From Thermodesulfobacteriota bacterium (GTDB lineage: Bacteria; Desulfobacterota; Desulfobacteria; Desulfobacterales; Desulfosudaceae): a stretch of 48,005 nt of DNA. A program made the position numbers and the translations under genes. The stretch spans positions 1 through 48,005 of the forward strand of contig JBFMDX010000027.1 in the NCBI GenBank assembly GCA_040753795.1, in the 5' to 3' direction. Numbering within the stretch: the first letter of the stretch is position 1; each line of letters opens with the position of its first letter. Shown here one piece after another: positions 8,969-17,742 of the stretch. Under the pieces are notes generated by a model, which saw only the letters and a program-made list of their open reading frames with translations, was not told where the DNA came from and did no database searches.

Positions 8969-9876
8969 AAATGGAAGGCCCGGAAACACTGATGATGTGG
9001 CGAGATAAAGACATGCCCTTATTCGGCCGGCGCAAAAAAATCGCTTACGGGTTTTATCTGACGGCGGTCGCGCTGCTGTTGCTTTTCTGGCGTTTCCCCG
9101 GGGATTCCGCGCGGGATTTCGCCCAGAGAGCGGTCAAGCGTCTTCATCCCCAGCTGGGTGCCGGCATCGGCCGGGTCGGCCTGGTGTTTCCTCCGGGGGT
9201 AAACTTCAGGGACGTGGCCTGGTCTTATAACAAGGAGCCGATAACCCGCACGGATTATATCCGGTTGCGGCCGGGGTTGTGGTCGCTTTTCGGATCGTCT
9301 TCGGTCTGTTACATTAAAGCCGGGGCTTATGGCGGTGTCATCAGCGGCAAGTGCCGGATCACGAAAGACAGGGAGGCCGAGGCCGACCTCCAGGCCGGGA
9401 ACCTGACGCTTGAGAATGTCGACTGGTTAAGGCGACTGACGACGCACCGTTTTTCCGGCCGGATGAACGGGACCCTGAAAGCGAAATTCGAAAAGGATGA
9501 CGTCCAGGCGGAATCGCACCTCGTGTTTTCCGATATCACCGTGACGCTGGCCGCGCCGGTGCTGGACTTTCAGTCCCTGCGATTGAGTGTTGTGGATGCG
9601 GATGTGTCGGCCACAAGGCGGCGGATGGAGATCAAGGCCTGTACCGTCAAGGGACCGGAGATAGAGGGTGAGTTCTCCGGCGACATTCTGGTCCGTCAAC
9701 CCTATCAGATGAGCGTGCTGAATCTGAAGGGGTTTTTAAGACCGCAGGCGTCGTTTTTAAAACAGGCCGGCAAGACCCTGCCCATCGATCTTTTAATGAA
9801 AAAGGAACAGGGCGGAAAGGGGATCCCGGTCAAACTGACCGGGACGATTCAGTCTCCCCAGTTCGGGTTTCAATAA
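8965..9876 (+). CDS. gspN: Type II secretion protein GspN
   Basis: A protein of 303 residues of the GspN family found in T2SS clusters of Deltaproteobacteria and Leptospira; the exact role in secretion is not well defined. It has a basic N-terminus, one transmembrane helix near residues 26-42, and a long mostly beta periplasmic part rich in repeating strands (LTLENVDWLRR, MNGTLKAKFEK, LNLKGFLRP). This resembles the AsmA-like and GspN folds. The ATG overlaps the gspM stop. Internal ATG codons at 8998 and 9013 could also serve as starts. Presence of gspN between gspM and gspC supports the Desulfobacterota assignment. Confidence 0.83.
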   Translation: MKMEGPETLMMWRDKDMPLFGRRKKIAYGFYLTAVALLLLFWRFPGDSARDFAQRAVKRLHPQLGAGIGRVGLVFPPGVNFRDVAWSYNKEPITRTDYIRLRPGLWSLFGSSSVCYIKAGAYGGVISGKCRITKDREAEADLQAGNLTLENVDWLRRLTTHRFSGRMNGTLKAKFEKDDVQAESHLVFSDITVTLAAPVLDFQSLRLSVVDADVSATRRRMEIKACTVKGPEIEGEFSGDILVRQPYQMSVLNLKGFLRPQASFLKQAGKTLPIDLLMKKEQGGKGIPVKLTGTIQSPQFGFQ

Positions 9877-9934
9877 ACGTAAACCGCAGTGGCCGGGGGG
9901 GATACCCGTTGCGGCCGGATGGTGTGTTGAAATA

Positions 9935-10816
9935 ATGGTCAAAAAAATCGCGCCGGTTGTTAATTTTTTGCTGCTGACCCTGGCCGTCTACCTGGGGGTG
10001 GGCCTTTTTTACAAGGTTGTCCTCAACCGGATGGAAGCGATCCTGCCCGCGGAAGGTTCATCCGCCAGGGAGGATCGCCCCCGGGAAACAGCGGTCAATC
10101 GCCAGCCGGGGGAATATTCCGTTATCGCGCAACGCAATATTTTCAAGGCCCGGGAAAAAACCGGAGGAACGGCCGGCACCCTGGACCTTGATAACATGAA
10201 AAGAACCGACCTGGATTTGAGGCTGCTGGGCACCATATCCGGTTCGGACAGGGATTCGTTCGCGGTCATCGAACAGGTCAAGGACCGCAGCCAGAAGCTT
10301 TACCGGGTGGGCGATGCCATTGACCAGGCCCGGATCAAAATGATTGTGAGAAAGAAGGTTGTCCTGACGATTGACGGTCGGGATGAAGTGCTGGAAATAC
10401 CCGAGGAACGGACGGCCGCGACATCGGAAACCGGAAAGTCGACGGAAGGCAAACTCGGGGACAGAGATAATCTTCGTGCCAGCGAGAGGGGGGACGTGAC
10501 CAGTGTTACCCTCAACCGGGCCGATGTGGAGAAGTCGTTTAATAACGTCAATGAACTGATGAGAAGCGTTCGCGTCCGCCCTCATTTTTCCGACGGCAAG
10601 CCGGACGGCCTGCGCCTGGATAATGTAACATCGGGGTCGATTTTCAAGGATATGGGGCTTCAGGACAAGGATATCATCGTCGGCGTCAACAGCCGGCGAA
10701 TTAATACGGTGGATGACTGCATGGAAGTCTATCGGAACTTGAGCTCCGCTTCCGAACTGATGCTGGAAATCAAGCGGGGGGAACGAAGTCGCTTCATCAA
10801 ATACACCATCCGGTGA
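9935..10816 (+). CDS. gspC: Type II secretion protein GspC
   Basis: An inner-membrane protein of 293 residues that connects the inner-membrane platform to the GspD secretin and helps pick substrates. One transmembrane helix lies at residues 8-28. The homology region follows (YSVIAQRNIFKARE, then LRLLGTISGSDRDSFAVIE and QKLYRVGDAI). A C-terminal PDZ-like domain (about residues 200-290) contains GSIFKDMGLQDKDIIVGVNSRRI. The central linker is rich in Thr/Ser/Lys. Its stop TGA lies within a possible GTG/ATG start for the gspD frame, so C and D are probably one transcript. Confidence 0.92.
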   Translation: MVKKIAPVVNFLLLTLAVYLGVGLFYKVVLNRMEAILPAEGSSAREDRPRETAVNRQPGEYSVIAQRNIFKAREKTGGTAGTLDLDNMKRTDLDLRLLGTISGSDRDSFAVIEQVKDRSQKLYRVGDAIDQARIKMIVRKKVVLTIDGRDEVLEIPEERTAATSETGKSTEGKLGDRDNLRASERGDVTSVTLNRADVEKSFNNVNELMRSVRVRPHFSDGKPDGLRLDNVTSGSIFKDMGLQDKDIIVGVNSRRINTVDDCMEVYRNLSSASELMLEIKRGERSRFIKYTIR

Positions 10817-10878
10817 TGGACAGACGTGCAGCCGGAATGCGGTCCGGTAAAACCGGGCATACAAGGCGGGAGGTTATC

Positions 10879-13293
10879 TTGTTGACAGATAGAATAAAAC
10901 GAATGGGGAAGATGGCCGGATGCGTTCTGGCCCTGCTGATCTGTCTGCTGCTTCCGGCAGCCGGTGAACAGCCGGTGGAAGCCGACCGGTCGGTGGAAAC
11001 AGTGCCGCCTTCTCCGGCCGGGAACGAGGCCGATCGACTGGTGTCCGTTGACTTTAACGATGTGGATCTGGCCGTTTTCATTAAATTCATCAGTGAACTT
11101 ACCGGCAGGAATTTTGTGGTGGACGAGCAGGTCAAGGGAAAAATCACGATCATCTCGCCGGCCAAGATATCCGTGGAAGAGGCTTACCAGGTCTTTGAGT
11201 CGGTCCTGGAGGTCCACGGGTACACCACCGTCCAGTCCGGTTCGATTATCAAGGTCGTCAAGGATATGGACGCGCGCAGCAAAAGCGTCGAAACCGGCCT
11301 GGCCGGCATCGAGCCGGAAAGCGCGGAAGACAAGGTGGTGACCCAGATCATACCGCTGAAGTTCGGGGACCCCAACGAGGTCAAACAGCTTTTCGTGCCC
11401 CTGGTTTCCAAAGCCGGTATCATTCTGGCTTATCCATCCACCAACATGCTTATCGTCACGGATTATCATTCCAATATTAAACGCCTGATGAACATCCTCC
11501 ACGTCATCGACGTGACCGGTATCGGGCGGCAGGTTTCGGTGACCCCCCTGGAGTATTCCGATGCCACCAAGCTGGTGACCATTCTGGAAAGCATGTTTCA
11601 GAGCAAACAGGCTAAAGCAAAAGGCGCGGATGAAGGCGTCCGGATGGTGGCCGATGACCGCTCCAATTCCATCGTGCTCCTGGCCAGTGAAACGGAAACC
11701 CGGCAGATCAAGCAGCTGATTACCATTCTGGACAAGAAAGTTCCTTCCGGCAAGGAAAGCATTCACGTGGTTTTCCTGAAAAACGCCGATGCCGAGGAGA
11801 TGACGGAGGTTCTGCTGAATCTACCCAAGGGCGGCGAGGGGGAGAAGAAAGAAGCCGGTCCCAAGAAGACGCCGGTGATATCAAAAGAAGTGAGTATTAC
11901 CGCCGATCCGGCCACCAACAGCCTGATCATTATGGCGGAACGGGATGATTTCCTGGTGCTCAAGGAGATTATTGAAAAACTGGATATCCCCCGGTCCATG
12001 GTTTATATCGAGTGCCTGATCGTCGAAGTCAATGTCAACAAGGACTTTATCCTGGGCGTGGAGTGGATGGCCGGGGGCGAGACCCATTACAATGACCGGG
12101 ACGGCGCCTACGTCGGGGGATTCGGCGGCGCCGGCACCGCCTATTCGAATATCTACGGAATGGTCAACGATGCCGGCGTGGCCACCTTGCCGGCCGGTCT
12201 TTCTCTGGGCGCTTTCAGCGAAGCGATTAACATCGGCGGCGTCATGTTCCCCAGCGTGGCCGCCATTGCCCAGGCGTATAAGCGGGATAAGGATGTTCAT
12301 ATTTTGTCCACCCCGCAGATCATGACCACTGACAATACGGAAGCATCCATCACCGTCGGGAAAAACATCCCTTATCTGACCAAGACCGGCACCACGGACG
12401 CTTCGGAAACTTACAATAATTACGAGTATAATGATATCGGCATCAAGCTGAAGATAAAACCGCAGATCAATGAAAACCGGCTGATCCGGATGGACATTTC
12501 CCAGGAAGTAACCCGGCTGGACCAGGTGTCGGCGGTCACTTACTCCGATAAGCCTTCAACCCTGAAGCGCACCATCGAAACCAACGTGATTGTTCATGAC
12601 AATCATACCATTGTTATCGGCGGACTGATTGACGATACCATGACAAGGTCGGAATACCGGGTGCCCTGCCTCGGGGACATCCCCATTTTTGGCTACCTGT
12701 TCCAGAGTCTCAACGACGCCACAGACCGCACCAACCTGTTCGTTTTCTTGACGCCTCATGTTATTAAGGACCGCAGTGAGGCGGACAGGATCATGCAGGA
12801 TAAAGAGACGGAAATGGAAGCGGTTACCGGTGGTGAGTTCAACCTTTTCCCCTCCCCGGATAAATCCCCCGCGGGCGGGGAGAAAAGTATCGGTGACGGG
12901 GCGGGCGCTTCCGACGCAACCGGCGACACGAGCGGAATGCTACCGCCGGAAAGCGGCCGCGGAGAAGAATCAGATGATCACGCGGTAAACGACGGTAGCG
13001 CCTCCGCCGGGGCACCGTCTGATGCCGGAACCGTTACGGAAGAGAATAGCGGAGCCGGAGATGCCCCGGAAGAGGCCGCGGCCGAGGAAACGGATGAAGA
13101 AGGGAACGTTATCAAAAATATATTTCTGGATCGTCGATCCACTGCATCCCCGACGGCTTTCGAGTCCGGAGCCGAAACCGGCCGGGGGCGAATGGAAGAA
13201 TCGGGCGGCGGAGACGCGGTAGTCTCTAACGGCGAAGAACCGGCGGGACAAGGGCAATCTCAGGAAAGCCCTCCCCCGGCAGAAACGCCTTAA
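10879..13293 (+). CDS. gspD: Type II secretion outer-membrane secretin GspD, with long acidic C-terminal tail
   Basis: This secretin forms the outer-membrane gate. I chose the TTG at 10879 because GGGAGG stands just upstream and because it gives a compact signal peptide (basic start, GCVLALLICLLLPAAG). The frame is open back to GTG 10813, which would add 22 residues. The N0 domain begins near VSVDFNDVDLAVFIKF, followed by N1-N3 (ISVEEAYQVF, VTPLEYSDATKLV). The secretin core includes VHILSTPQIMTTDN, GKNIPYL and the signature VPCLGDIPIFGYLFQS. After FVFLTPHVIKD (about residue 640) comes an unusual tail of about 155 residues rich in Gly, Glu, Ser, Ala and Pro; typical GspD ends within a few tens of residues after this point. 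Confidence 0.93.
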   Translation: MLTDRIKRMGKMAGCVLALLICLLLPAAGEQPVEADRSVETVPPSPAGNEADRLVSVDFNDVDLAVFIKFISELTGRNFVVDEQVKGKITIISPAKISVEEAYQVFESVLEVHGYTTVQSGSIIKVVKDMDARSKSVETGLAGIEPESAEDKVVTQIIPLKFGDPNEVKQLFVPLVSKAGIILAYPSTNMLIVTDYHSNIKRLMNILHVIDVTGIGRQVSVTPLEYSDATKLVTILESMFQSKQAKAKGADEGVRMVADDRSNSIVLLASETETRQIKQLITILDKKVPSGKESIHVVFLKNADAEEMTEVLLNLPKGGEGEKKEAGPKKTPVISKEVSITADPATNSLIIMAERDDFLVLKEIIEKLDIPRSMVYIECLIVEVNVNKDFILGVEWMAGGETHYNDRDGAYVGGFGGAGTAYSNIYGMVNDAGVATLPAGLSLGAFSEAINIGGVMFPSVAAIAQAYKRDKDVHILSTPQIMTTDNTEASITVGKNIPYLTKTGTTDASETYNNYEYNDIGIKLKIKPQINENRLIRMDISQEVTRLDQVSAVTYSDKPSTLKRTIETNVIVHDNHTIVIGGLIDDTMTRSEYRVPCLGDIPIFGYLFQSLNDATDRTNLFVFLTPHVIKDRSEADRIMQDKETEMEAVTGGEFNLFPSPDKSPAGGEKSIGDGAGASDATGDTSGMLPPESGRGEESDDHAVNDGSASAGAPSDAGTVTEENSGAGDAPEEAAAEETDEEGNVIKNIFLDRRSTASPTAFESGAETGRGRMEESGGGDAVVSNGEEPAGQGQSQESPPPAETP

Positions 13294-13304
13294 GCGGAAA
13301 ACTG

Positions 13305-15011
13305 ATGAGCCATCGTTTATTACGGATAATACAGGACCGGCTGGATTTGCCGCCTCAACAGCTGGAAAAGGTGAACCGGCTGTTTGAGGGAGAACGGGCG
13401 GATTTTGCCGGGCAGTTGATCAAGCGGAAACTTCTCACGGAGCACCAGCTTCTGGCCGCCAGAAGCCTGCTTTACGGCATTCCGTTTCTGGAACATCTGC
13501 CGGCCGCGGAAAATCATAACGATGTTGTCGAGAAGGTGCCGGCCCAGTTTTTAAAACGCCATATGCTGGTTCCTGTCGAAAGGGCGCTGGATGATTTATC
13601 GCAGGGGCGGGGATGCCGTATCGCCATCAATGACCCTTCCAGTCTGGAACCCATTGCCGATTTCGTCCGCATCCTTGGCGTGGAGGAATATACGCTGGTG
13701 CTGTCGACCCGGGACGCCATCCGTCTGGCCATCAGCAGCTTATATGACAAGGGCGGGGAAGCGGCCGAAGACCTGGTCCGTGACATGGAGAGCGCCGGCG
13801 ATATTTTCGACGAAATCGACCGGACGGCTGACCTGCTGGACGACGCCAGTTCGGCGCCGATCATCCGGCTGGTCAACCATATCGTTTCCGAGGCGGTCAA
13901 GGCTCAGGCCAGCGATATCCATCTGGAAGCCTACCAGGACAGTTTCAAGATCCGTTACCGCGTGGACGGGATTTTGTATGATTTTCTGACGCCGCCCAAA
14001 AGAATTCAGCCGGCCCTGGTCTCCCGCATCAAGGTCATGGCCAATATGAACATCGCGGAAAAGCGGCTGCCCCAGGACGGCCGCCTGCAGGTGAGGACGG
14101 GTAATCAGGAAATCGATATCCGGGTGTCGTCCATTCCCATTACCGCCGGAGAGCGGCTGGTGCTGCGACTGCTGAACAAGTCGGGCACCCTGCTTCATCT
14201 TCAGGAAATCGGGCTGCCGGAAAAGGAATACAATCTGCTGTATCGTCTGATCCGGTATGCCAACGGAATTATTCTGGTCACCGGTCCCACCGGCAGCGGC
14301 AAGACAACCACTCTCTATGCGGCCCTTTCTTCCATCAATACGCCGGATATCAATATCATCACCATTGAAGATCCGGTGGAGTACCAGATCAGCGGCATCA
14401 ACCAGATCCAGGTGAACCAGAAAATCGGTCTGACCTTTGCCCGCGGACTGCGCTCCATCGTCCGGCAGGATCCGGACGTCATTCTGGTCGGAGAAATCCG
14501 GGACAAGGAAACCTCGGAGATCGCCGTCCAGTCGGCGCTGACCGGACACCTGGTGTTTTCCACCCTGCACACCAATGATTCGGCCAGCGCCATCACCCGC
14601 CTGGTGGATATCGGCGTGGAGCCATTTCTGATCTCCTCCTCCGTGATCGCCGTACTGGCCCAGCGGCTGGTGCGGGTGCTGTGCCCGAACTGCAAAGAAT
14701 CGTATATCCCGGACGAGCAAACCATCCGGAGTATCGGCGGAGAGCCCCGGGCGTTTGTTGGTGTTCCTGTTTACCGGAAAAAAGGGTGCGCCCAGTGCCT
14801 GAATACCGGCTACAGCGGGAGGGTGCCCATTTTCGAGATCATGGTGCTGGATGACCTGATCAAAACCCTGATACTGACCACGCATGATTCCGGCCGCATT
14901 GAGGCGGAGGCCGTGCGGCAGGGCATGAAGACCCTGCGGGACAGCGGCATCGACAAGGTGGTGGAAGGGGTGACCAGTATCGAAGAGGTCTTGCGCGTCA
15001 CCCAGCGGTGA
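13305..15011 (+). CDS. gspE: Type II secretion ATPase GspE
   Basis: A cytoplasmic hexameric ATPase of 568 residues that powers pseudopilus growth. The N-terminal MshEN/N1-type domain (residues 1-170) includes AGQLIKRKLLTEHQLL. The catalytic part has ASDIHLEAYQD, Walker A GPTGSGKTT (about residues 326-334), an Asp box, Walker B DPDVILVGEIRD, and the His box TGHLVFSTLHTNDS. A zinc-binding tetracysteine element is present (LCPNCKES near 460 and GCAQC near 494), characteristic of GspE rather than PilT. It follows gspD by 11 bases and overlaps the next gene. All catalytic motifs look intact. Confidence 0.96.
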   Translation: MSHRLLRIIQDRLDLPPQQLEKVNRLFEGERADFAGQLIKRKLLTEHQLLAARSLLYGIPFLEHLPAAENHNDVVEKVPAQFLKRHMLVPVERALDDLSQGRGCRIAINDPSSLEPIADFVRILGVEEYTLVLSTRDAIRLAISSLYDKGGEAAEDLVRDMESAGDIFDEIDRTADLLDDASSAPIIRLVNHIVSEAVKAQASDIHLEAYQDSFKIRYRVDGILYDFLTPPKRIQPALVSRIKVMANMNIAEKRLPQDGRLQVRTGNQEIDIRVSSIPITAGERLVLRLLNKSGTLLHLQEIGLPEKEYNLLYRLIRYANGIILVTGPTGSGKTTTLYAALSSINTPDINIITIEDPVEYQISGINQIQVNQKIGLTFARGLRSIVRQDPDVILVGEIRDKETSEIAVQSALTGHLVFSTLHTNDSASAITRLVDIGVEPFLISSSVIAVLAQRLVRVLCPNCKESYIPDEQTIRSIGGEPRAFVGVPVYRKKGCAQCLNTGYSGRVPIFEIMVLDDLIKTLILTTHDSGRIEAEAVRQGMKTLRDSGIDKVVEGVTSIEEVLRVTQR

Positions 15012-15484
15012 TGCCCGGTACAGGACCTGTCAATGAAGTCTTCTCGATGCAGCGGGGCAAGAGGCCATCAATTATGAATAAGACAGGCGGCAGGTGGTAC
15101 TTGTGGCTGGTGCTGGTGGTGGTGATTTCCCTGCCGTTGTCGCCTTTACCCTTGGCGGCAGGAGAGGAAAGAATTATGTTGCCGCCAGCGCCATCCGATG
15201 CGGCCACCCCGGCCGATGGCGGGTTTGTTCCCGCGGCGATTGGCTTTTTCCGCCGGCACGTTTCTCCCATTGACGGCGACCGGTGCTCCATGTATCCCTC
15301 CTGTTCGCAATACAGCCAGGATGTTGTCTGCAAGCACGGGCTGATGATGGGATGGATCATGGCCTGCGACCGGCTGCTGCGCTGCGGCAGGGACGAGGTG
15401 TCAGCGGCCCCGCGGATAATGACCGATAACGGATGGCGGTGTTATGATCCGGTGGAAAACAATGATTTCTGGCGGGGCCGGTAA
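15008..15484 (+). CDS. yidD: YidD-domain protein with N-terminal signal/anchor segment
   Basis: YidD proteins help insert membrane proteins and are usually only 70-90 residues. Here the YidD core (about residues 78-135: FFRRHVSP, CSMYPSCSQYSQ, KHGLMMGWIMACDRLLRCG) follows an added N-terminus. That extension holds a strong hydrophobic segment (WYLWLVLVVVISLPLSPLPL) ending in AAGEE, so it looks like a signal peptide or membrane anchor. From 15008 the protein has 158 residues. An internal ATG at 15074 gives 136 residues and a cleaner signal sequence; the 15008 codon overlaps the gspE stop. The cysteines of the PSCS motif are present. Location in the T2SS transcript and the exported N-terminus suggest a role other than classical YidD; that is inference. 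Confidence 0.8.
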   Translation: MMPGTGPVNEVFSMQRGKRPSIMNKTGGRWYLWLVLVVVISLPLSPLPLAAGEERIMLPPAPSDAATPADGGFVPAAIGFFRRHVSPIDGDRCSMYPSCSQYSQDVVCKHGLMMGWIMACDRLLRCGRDEVSAAPRIMTDNGWRCYDPVENNDFWRGR

Positions 15485-16445
15485 AACCGGTTGCGGCGCC
15501 CGGATGATGAGCCCGGCAATGGTCCTGATGGGCATTCTGTTCTGCGCTGCCATTCTGCCGCCGAACGGCTCATCACAGGAGCTGACCATTTCGGCGCAGC
15601 AGCAGCTCGATCTGGCCGACAGCCTTTTCGACCAGGCTGAATACGAATCCGCCATAACCGAATACCGCCGGTTTCTCTTTTTTTTCCCGGATCATTTTCA
15701 GACCGATGATGCCGCCTTCCGGCTCGCCCTGGCTTTTTTCCGGTCCCGGGAATTTGAGAAGGCCCTGCCGCTTTTCCAAGCCATATATAAAAAAGAGCCC
15801 GGCAACCGGTATGCCGTTGAAGCGCGCTTCATGGCCAGCAGCTGCCATCAGACACTGGGCCGGATGGAACTGGCTGAAGCTGTGTTGCGGGAACTGGCGG
15901 AATCGACCGATAACGCTGACATCCGCGATCGGGTCTGGTACCATATCGGCTGGCTATGCCTCGAGTCCGGGGCATTGCTGAATCCCGCGGCTGTCAACCG
16001 GGCCGGGGAGTTTTTTGCCCGGATCAGCGATCGCCATCAGGCCCTTTACCGGGTGGGTGAATTGACCGGGCGGCTGAAGGAGCAGGTTCCGTTGGCCGGG
16101 CGGAAGCGTCCGGGCCTGGCGGGAGCGCTGGCCGTATTCCCCGGCGGCGGGTATGTGTACTGCGGCCGGTATCATGACGCCCTGATGAGTTGTCTGTTTA
16201 TCGGCGGCATGGCGTATGCCGCCGGCGAGGCCTTTCATAATGACCTGGAAGGACTGGGCGCTTTGATCGGCCTGGTGGGCAGCGGCTTTTACGCGGGCAG
16301 TATTTACGGATCGGTAACGGCGGCGCATAAGTGGAACCGGGCCCTTTCCCGGGAGTTCCTACTCAATCTGCGGGACATTCAGGTTGATATGACGCCCGCA
16401 GGTCGGGAAGGCGGCGCCATGGTCCGTGTGCGGGTTCCGTTCTGA
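15444..16445 (+). CDS. Exported tetratricopeptide-repeat protein with hydrophobic C-terminal region
   Basis: A protein of up to 333 residues. The start is uncertain: ATG at 15444 and 15462 overlap the YidD gene, while ATG at 15504 begins just before a signal-like segment (MVLMGILFCAAILPPNG). The N-terminal half consists of TPR-type helices (DLADSLFDQAEYESAITEYRR-like, EFEKALPLFQAIYKKEPGN, CHQTLGRMELAEAVL), reminiscent of BamD/YbgF. The C-terminal half is glycine-rich and hydrophobic (LAVFPGGGYVYCGRY, GLVGSGFYAGSIYG), resembling small membrane domains found with YidD proteins. It overlaps yidD and ends 14 bases from the convergent gspF. I cannot assign a precise function; an envelope assembly role is plausible. 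Confidence 0.75.
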   Translation: MIRWKTMISGGAGKTGCGARMMSPAMVLMGILFCAAILPPNGSSQELTISAQQQLDLADSLFDQAEYESAITEYRRFLFFFPDHFQTDDAAFRLALAFFRSREFEKALPLFQAIYKKEPGNRYAVEARFMASSCHQTLGRMELAEAVLRELAESTDNADIRDRVWYHIGWLCLESGALLNPAAVNRAGEFFARISDRHQALYRVGELTGRLKEQVPLAGRKRPGLAGALAVFPGGGYVYCGRYHDALMSCLFIGGMAYAAGEAFHNDLEGLGALIGLVGSGFYAGSIYGSVTAAHKWNRALSREFLLNLRDIQVDMTPAGREGGAMVRVRVPF

Positions 16446-16459
16446 AGCCTTTGTCCAGG

Positions 16460-17689
16460 CTATCCGACCATCTGGTTCATTTCAAAAATCGGCAGAATGA
16501 TGGCCAGAACGATAAACATGATGATCACGCCCATAAACACCACCAGCAGCGGCTGAAGGATGGAGGTCAGGCCGACCAGCGTGGATTCGACCTCATTCTC
16601 AAAAACATCCGCTGTTTTCAACAGCATTTTCTCCAGATCTCCGCTCTGCTCCCCGACCTTGATCATCTGCACGGACAGGGGCGGAAAGACGCCGGCTTCT
16701 TCCAGGCTGATGCCGAGGCCCATTCCTTTTTCCACCTGCTGACCGGCGCTCTGGACCGCCTCGGCGATGATCGTGTTGCCGACGATATTCTTGACAATGT
16801 CCAGGGCCGTCAGCATGGGAATGCCGTTTTCCAGAAGCGATCCGAGCGTGCGGGAGAACCGGGCTACGGCGATTTTCGTGGCCAGAATGCTGATGCCGGG
16901 CAGGCGCAGAACGGTTTTGTCGATGAGATAGCCCCCCCGGGCCGTCTTTCTTAAGCGATTAAAACCGGCATAAATGGCAATCAGAACGACCAGCAGGATC
17001 CACCAGTAAGACGCCAGCTGGGTGCTGATGAACTGGATGATGCGCGTCGGCAGCGGCAGGGCATGCTTCATGTCGGAAAAAATGGAGATGAATTCCGGGA
17101 CGATTGATACCAGTAAGAACGTCAGAATACCAAAGCCCAGCACGGTCATGACGGCGGGATACGCCAGGATGGAGATAATCCGGTTTTTCTGGACCTGCCG
17201 GTTTTCGTTGATTTCGGCCAGGCGTTCCAGAACGATTTCCAGCGTTCCGGATGCCTCTCCCGCCCGGACCATATTGACGAACAGGGACGGGAAGATATCC
17301 GGAAACTCCGTCAGCGCTTCAGCGAAACTGTTGCCTTCTTCGATGGAATCCTTGATCCGTGACAGAACTCGTTTGAGGGGGAGTGCGGTTGTCTGGGGAA
17401 TCAGCGCGTAAATGGCGGAAACCAGAGGGAACCCGGCGCCGACCAGTGTGGCCAGCTGGCGGGTTGTCGATGTCAGGTCCCGGGCGCGAACCCCGGAAAA
17501 AAAATCGAAGTTCAAAAATTGTTTTTGTTTCCGGGGAGACCGGCGGGTATCGTAGGCTTCGGTGATAGCCGTGGGAAAAAGGCTGGTGGCCCGCAGCTTC
17601 TCTCGCGCTTCATAGAGGTTGTCCGCGTCGATAATACCGTTTACGTTCTTACCGCCGGCATTGATCGCTGTGTATTCGAAAACAGGCAT
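16460..17689 (-). CDS. gspF: Type II secretion inner-membrane platform protein GspF
   Basis: A polytopic inner-membrane protein of 409 residues at the heart of the T2SS assembly platform, contacting GspE and GspL. The start MPVFEYTAINAGGKNVNG is typical. Two T2SSF domains follow: the first around residues 70-195 (TRQLATLVGAGFPLVSAI, GNSFAEALTEFPDIFPSLFV), the second around 275-400 (FSRTLGSLLENGIPMLTAL, FPPLSVQMIKVGEQSGDLEKM-like). Transmembrane helices lie near 170-195, 220-245 and 375-400. Unlike the other gsp genes it lies on the minus strand, convergent with the operon and downstream of an unusual REC/DUF1566 gene. No other gspF occurs in the window. Confidence 0.95.
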   Translation of the reverse strand: MPVFEYTAINAGGKNVNGIIDADNLYEAREKLRATSLFPTAITEAYDTRRSPRKQKQFLNFDFFSGVRARDLTSTTRQLATLVGAGFPLVSAIYALIPQTTALPLKRVLSRIKDSIEEGNSFAEALTEFPDIFPSLFVNMVRAGEASGTLEIVLERLAEINENRQVQKNRIISILAYPAVMTVLGFGILTFLLVSIVPEFISIFSDMKHALPLPTRIIQFISTQLASYWWILLVVLIAIYAGFNRLRKTARGGYLIDKTVLRLPGISILATKIAVARFSRTLGSLLENGIPMLTALDIVKNIVGNTIIAEAVQSAGQQVEKGMGLGISLEEAGVFPPLSVQMIKVGEQSGDLEKMLLKTADVFENEVESTLVGLTSILQPLLVVFMGVIIMFIVLAIILPIFEMNQMVG

Positions 17690-17742
17690 TGCTCAACTTG
17701 AATTTCAAGAGGATTGGCGGGAAGGTGTCTCCGGGGGGCGTA

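Noticed and set aside
13740-14885. A 381-codon open frame on the minus strand.
   Set aside because: Antisense to gspE, whose Walker and Cys motifs are intact; no recognisable product.
3480-15011. Possible type IV pilus cluster rather than T2SS.
   Set aside because: GspC with PDZ-like domain, GspM, GspN, GspK without Glu5 and GspE with tetracysteine element are T2SS features; no PilT, PilQ/PilP or PilD-type set is seen.
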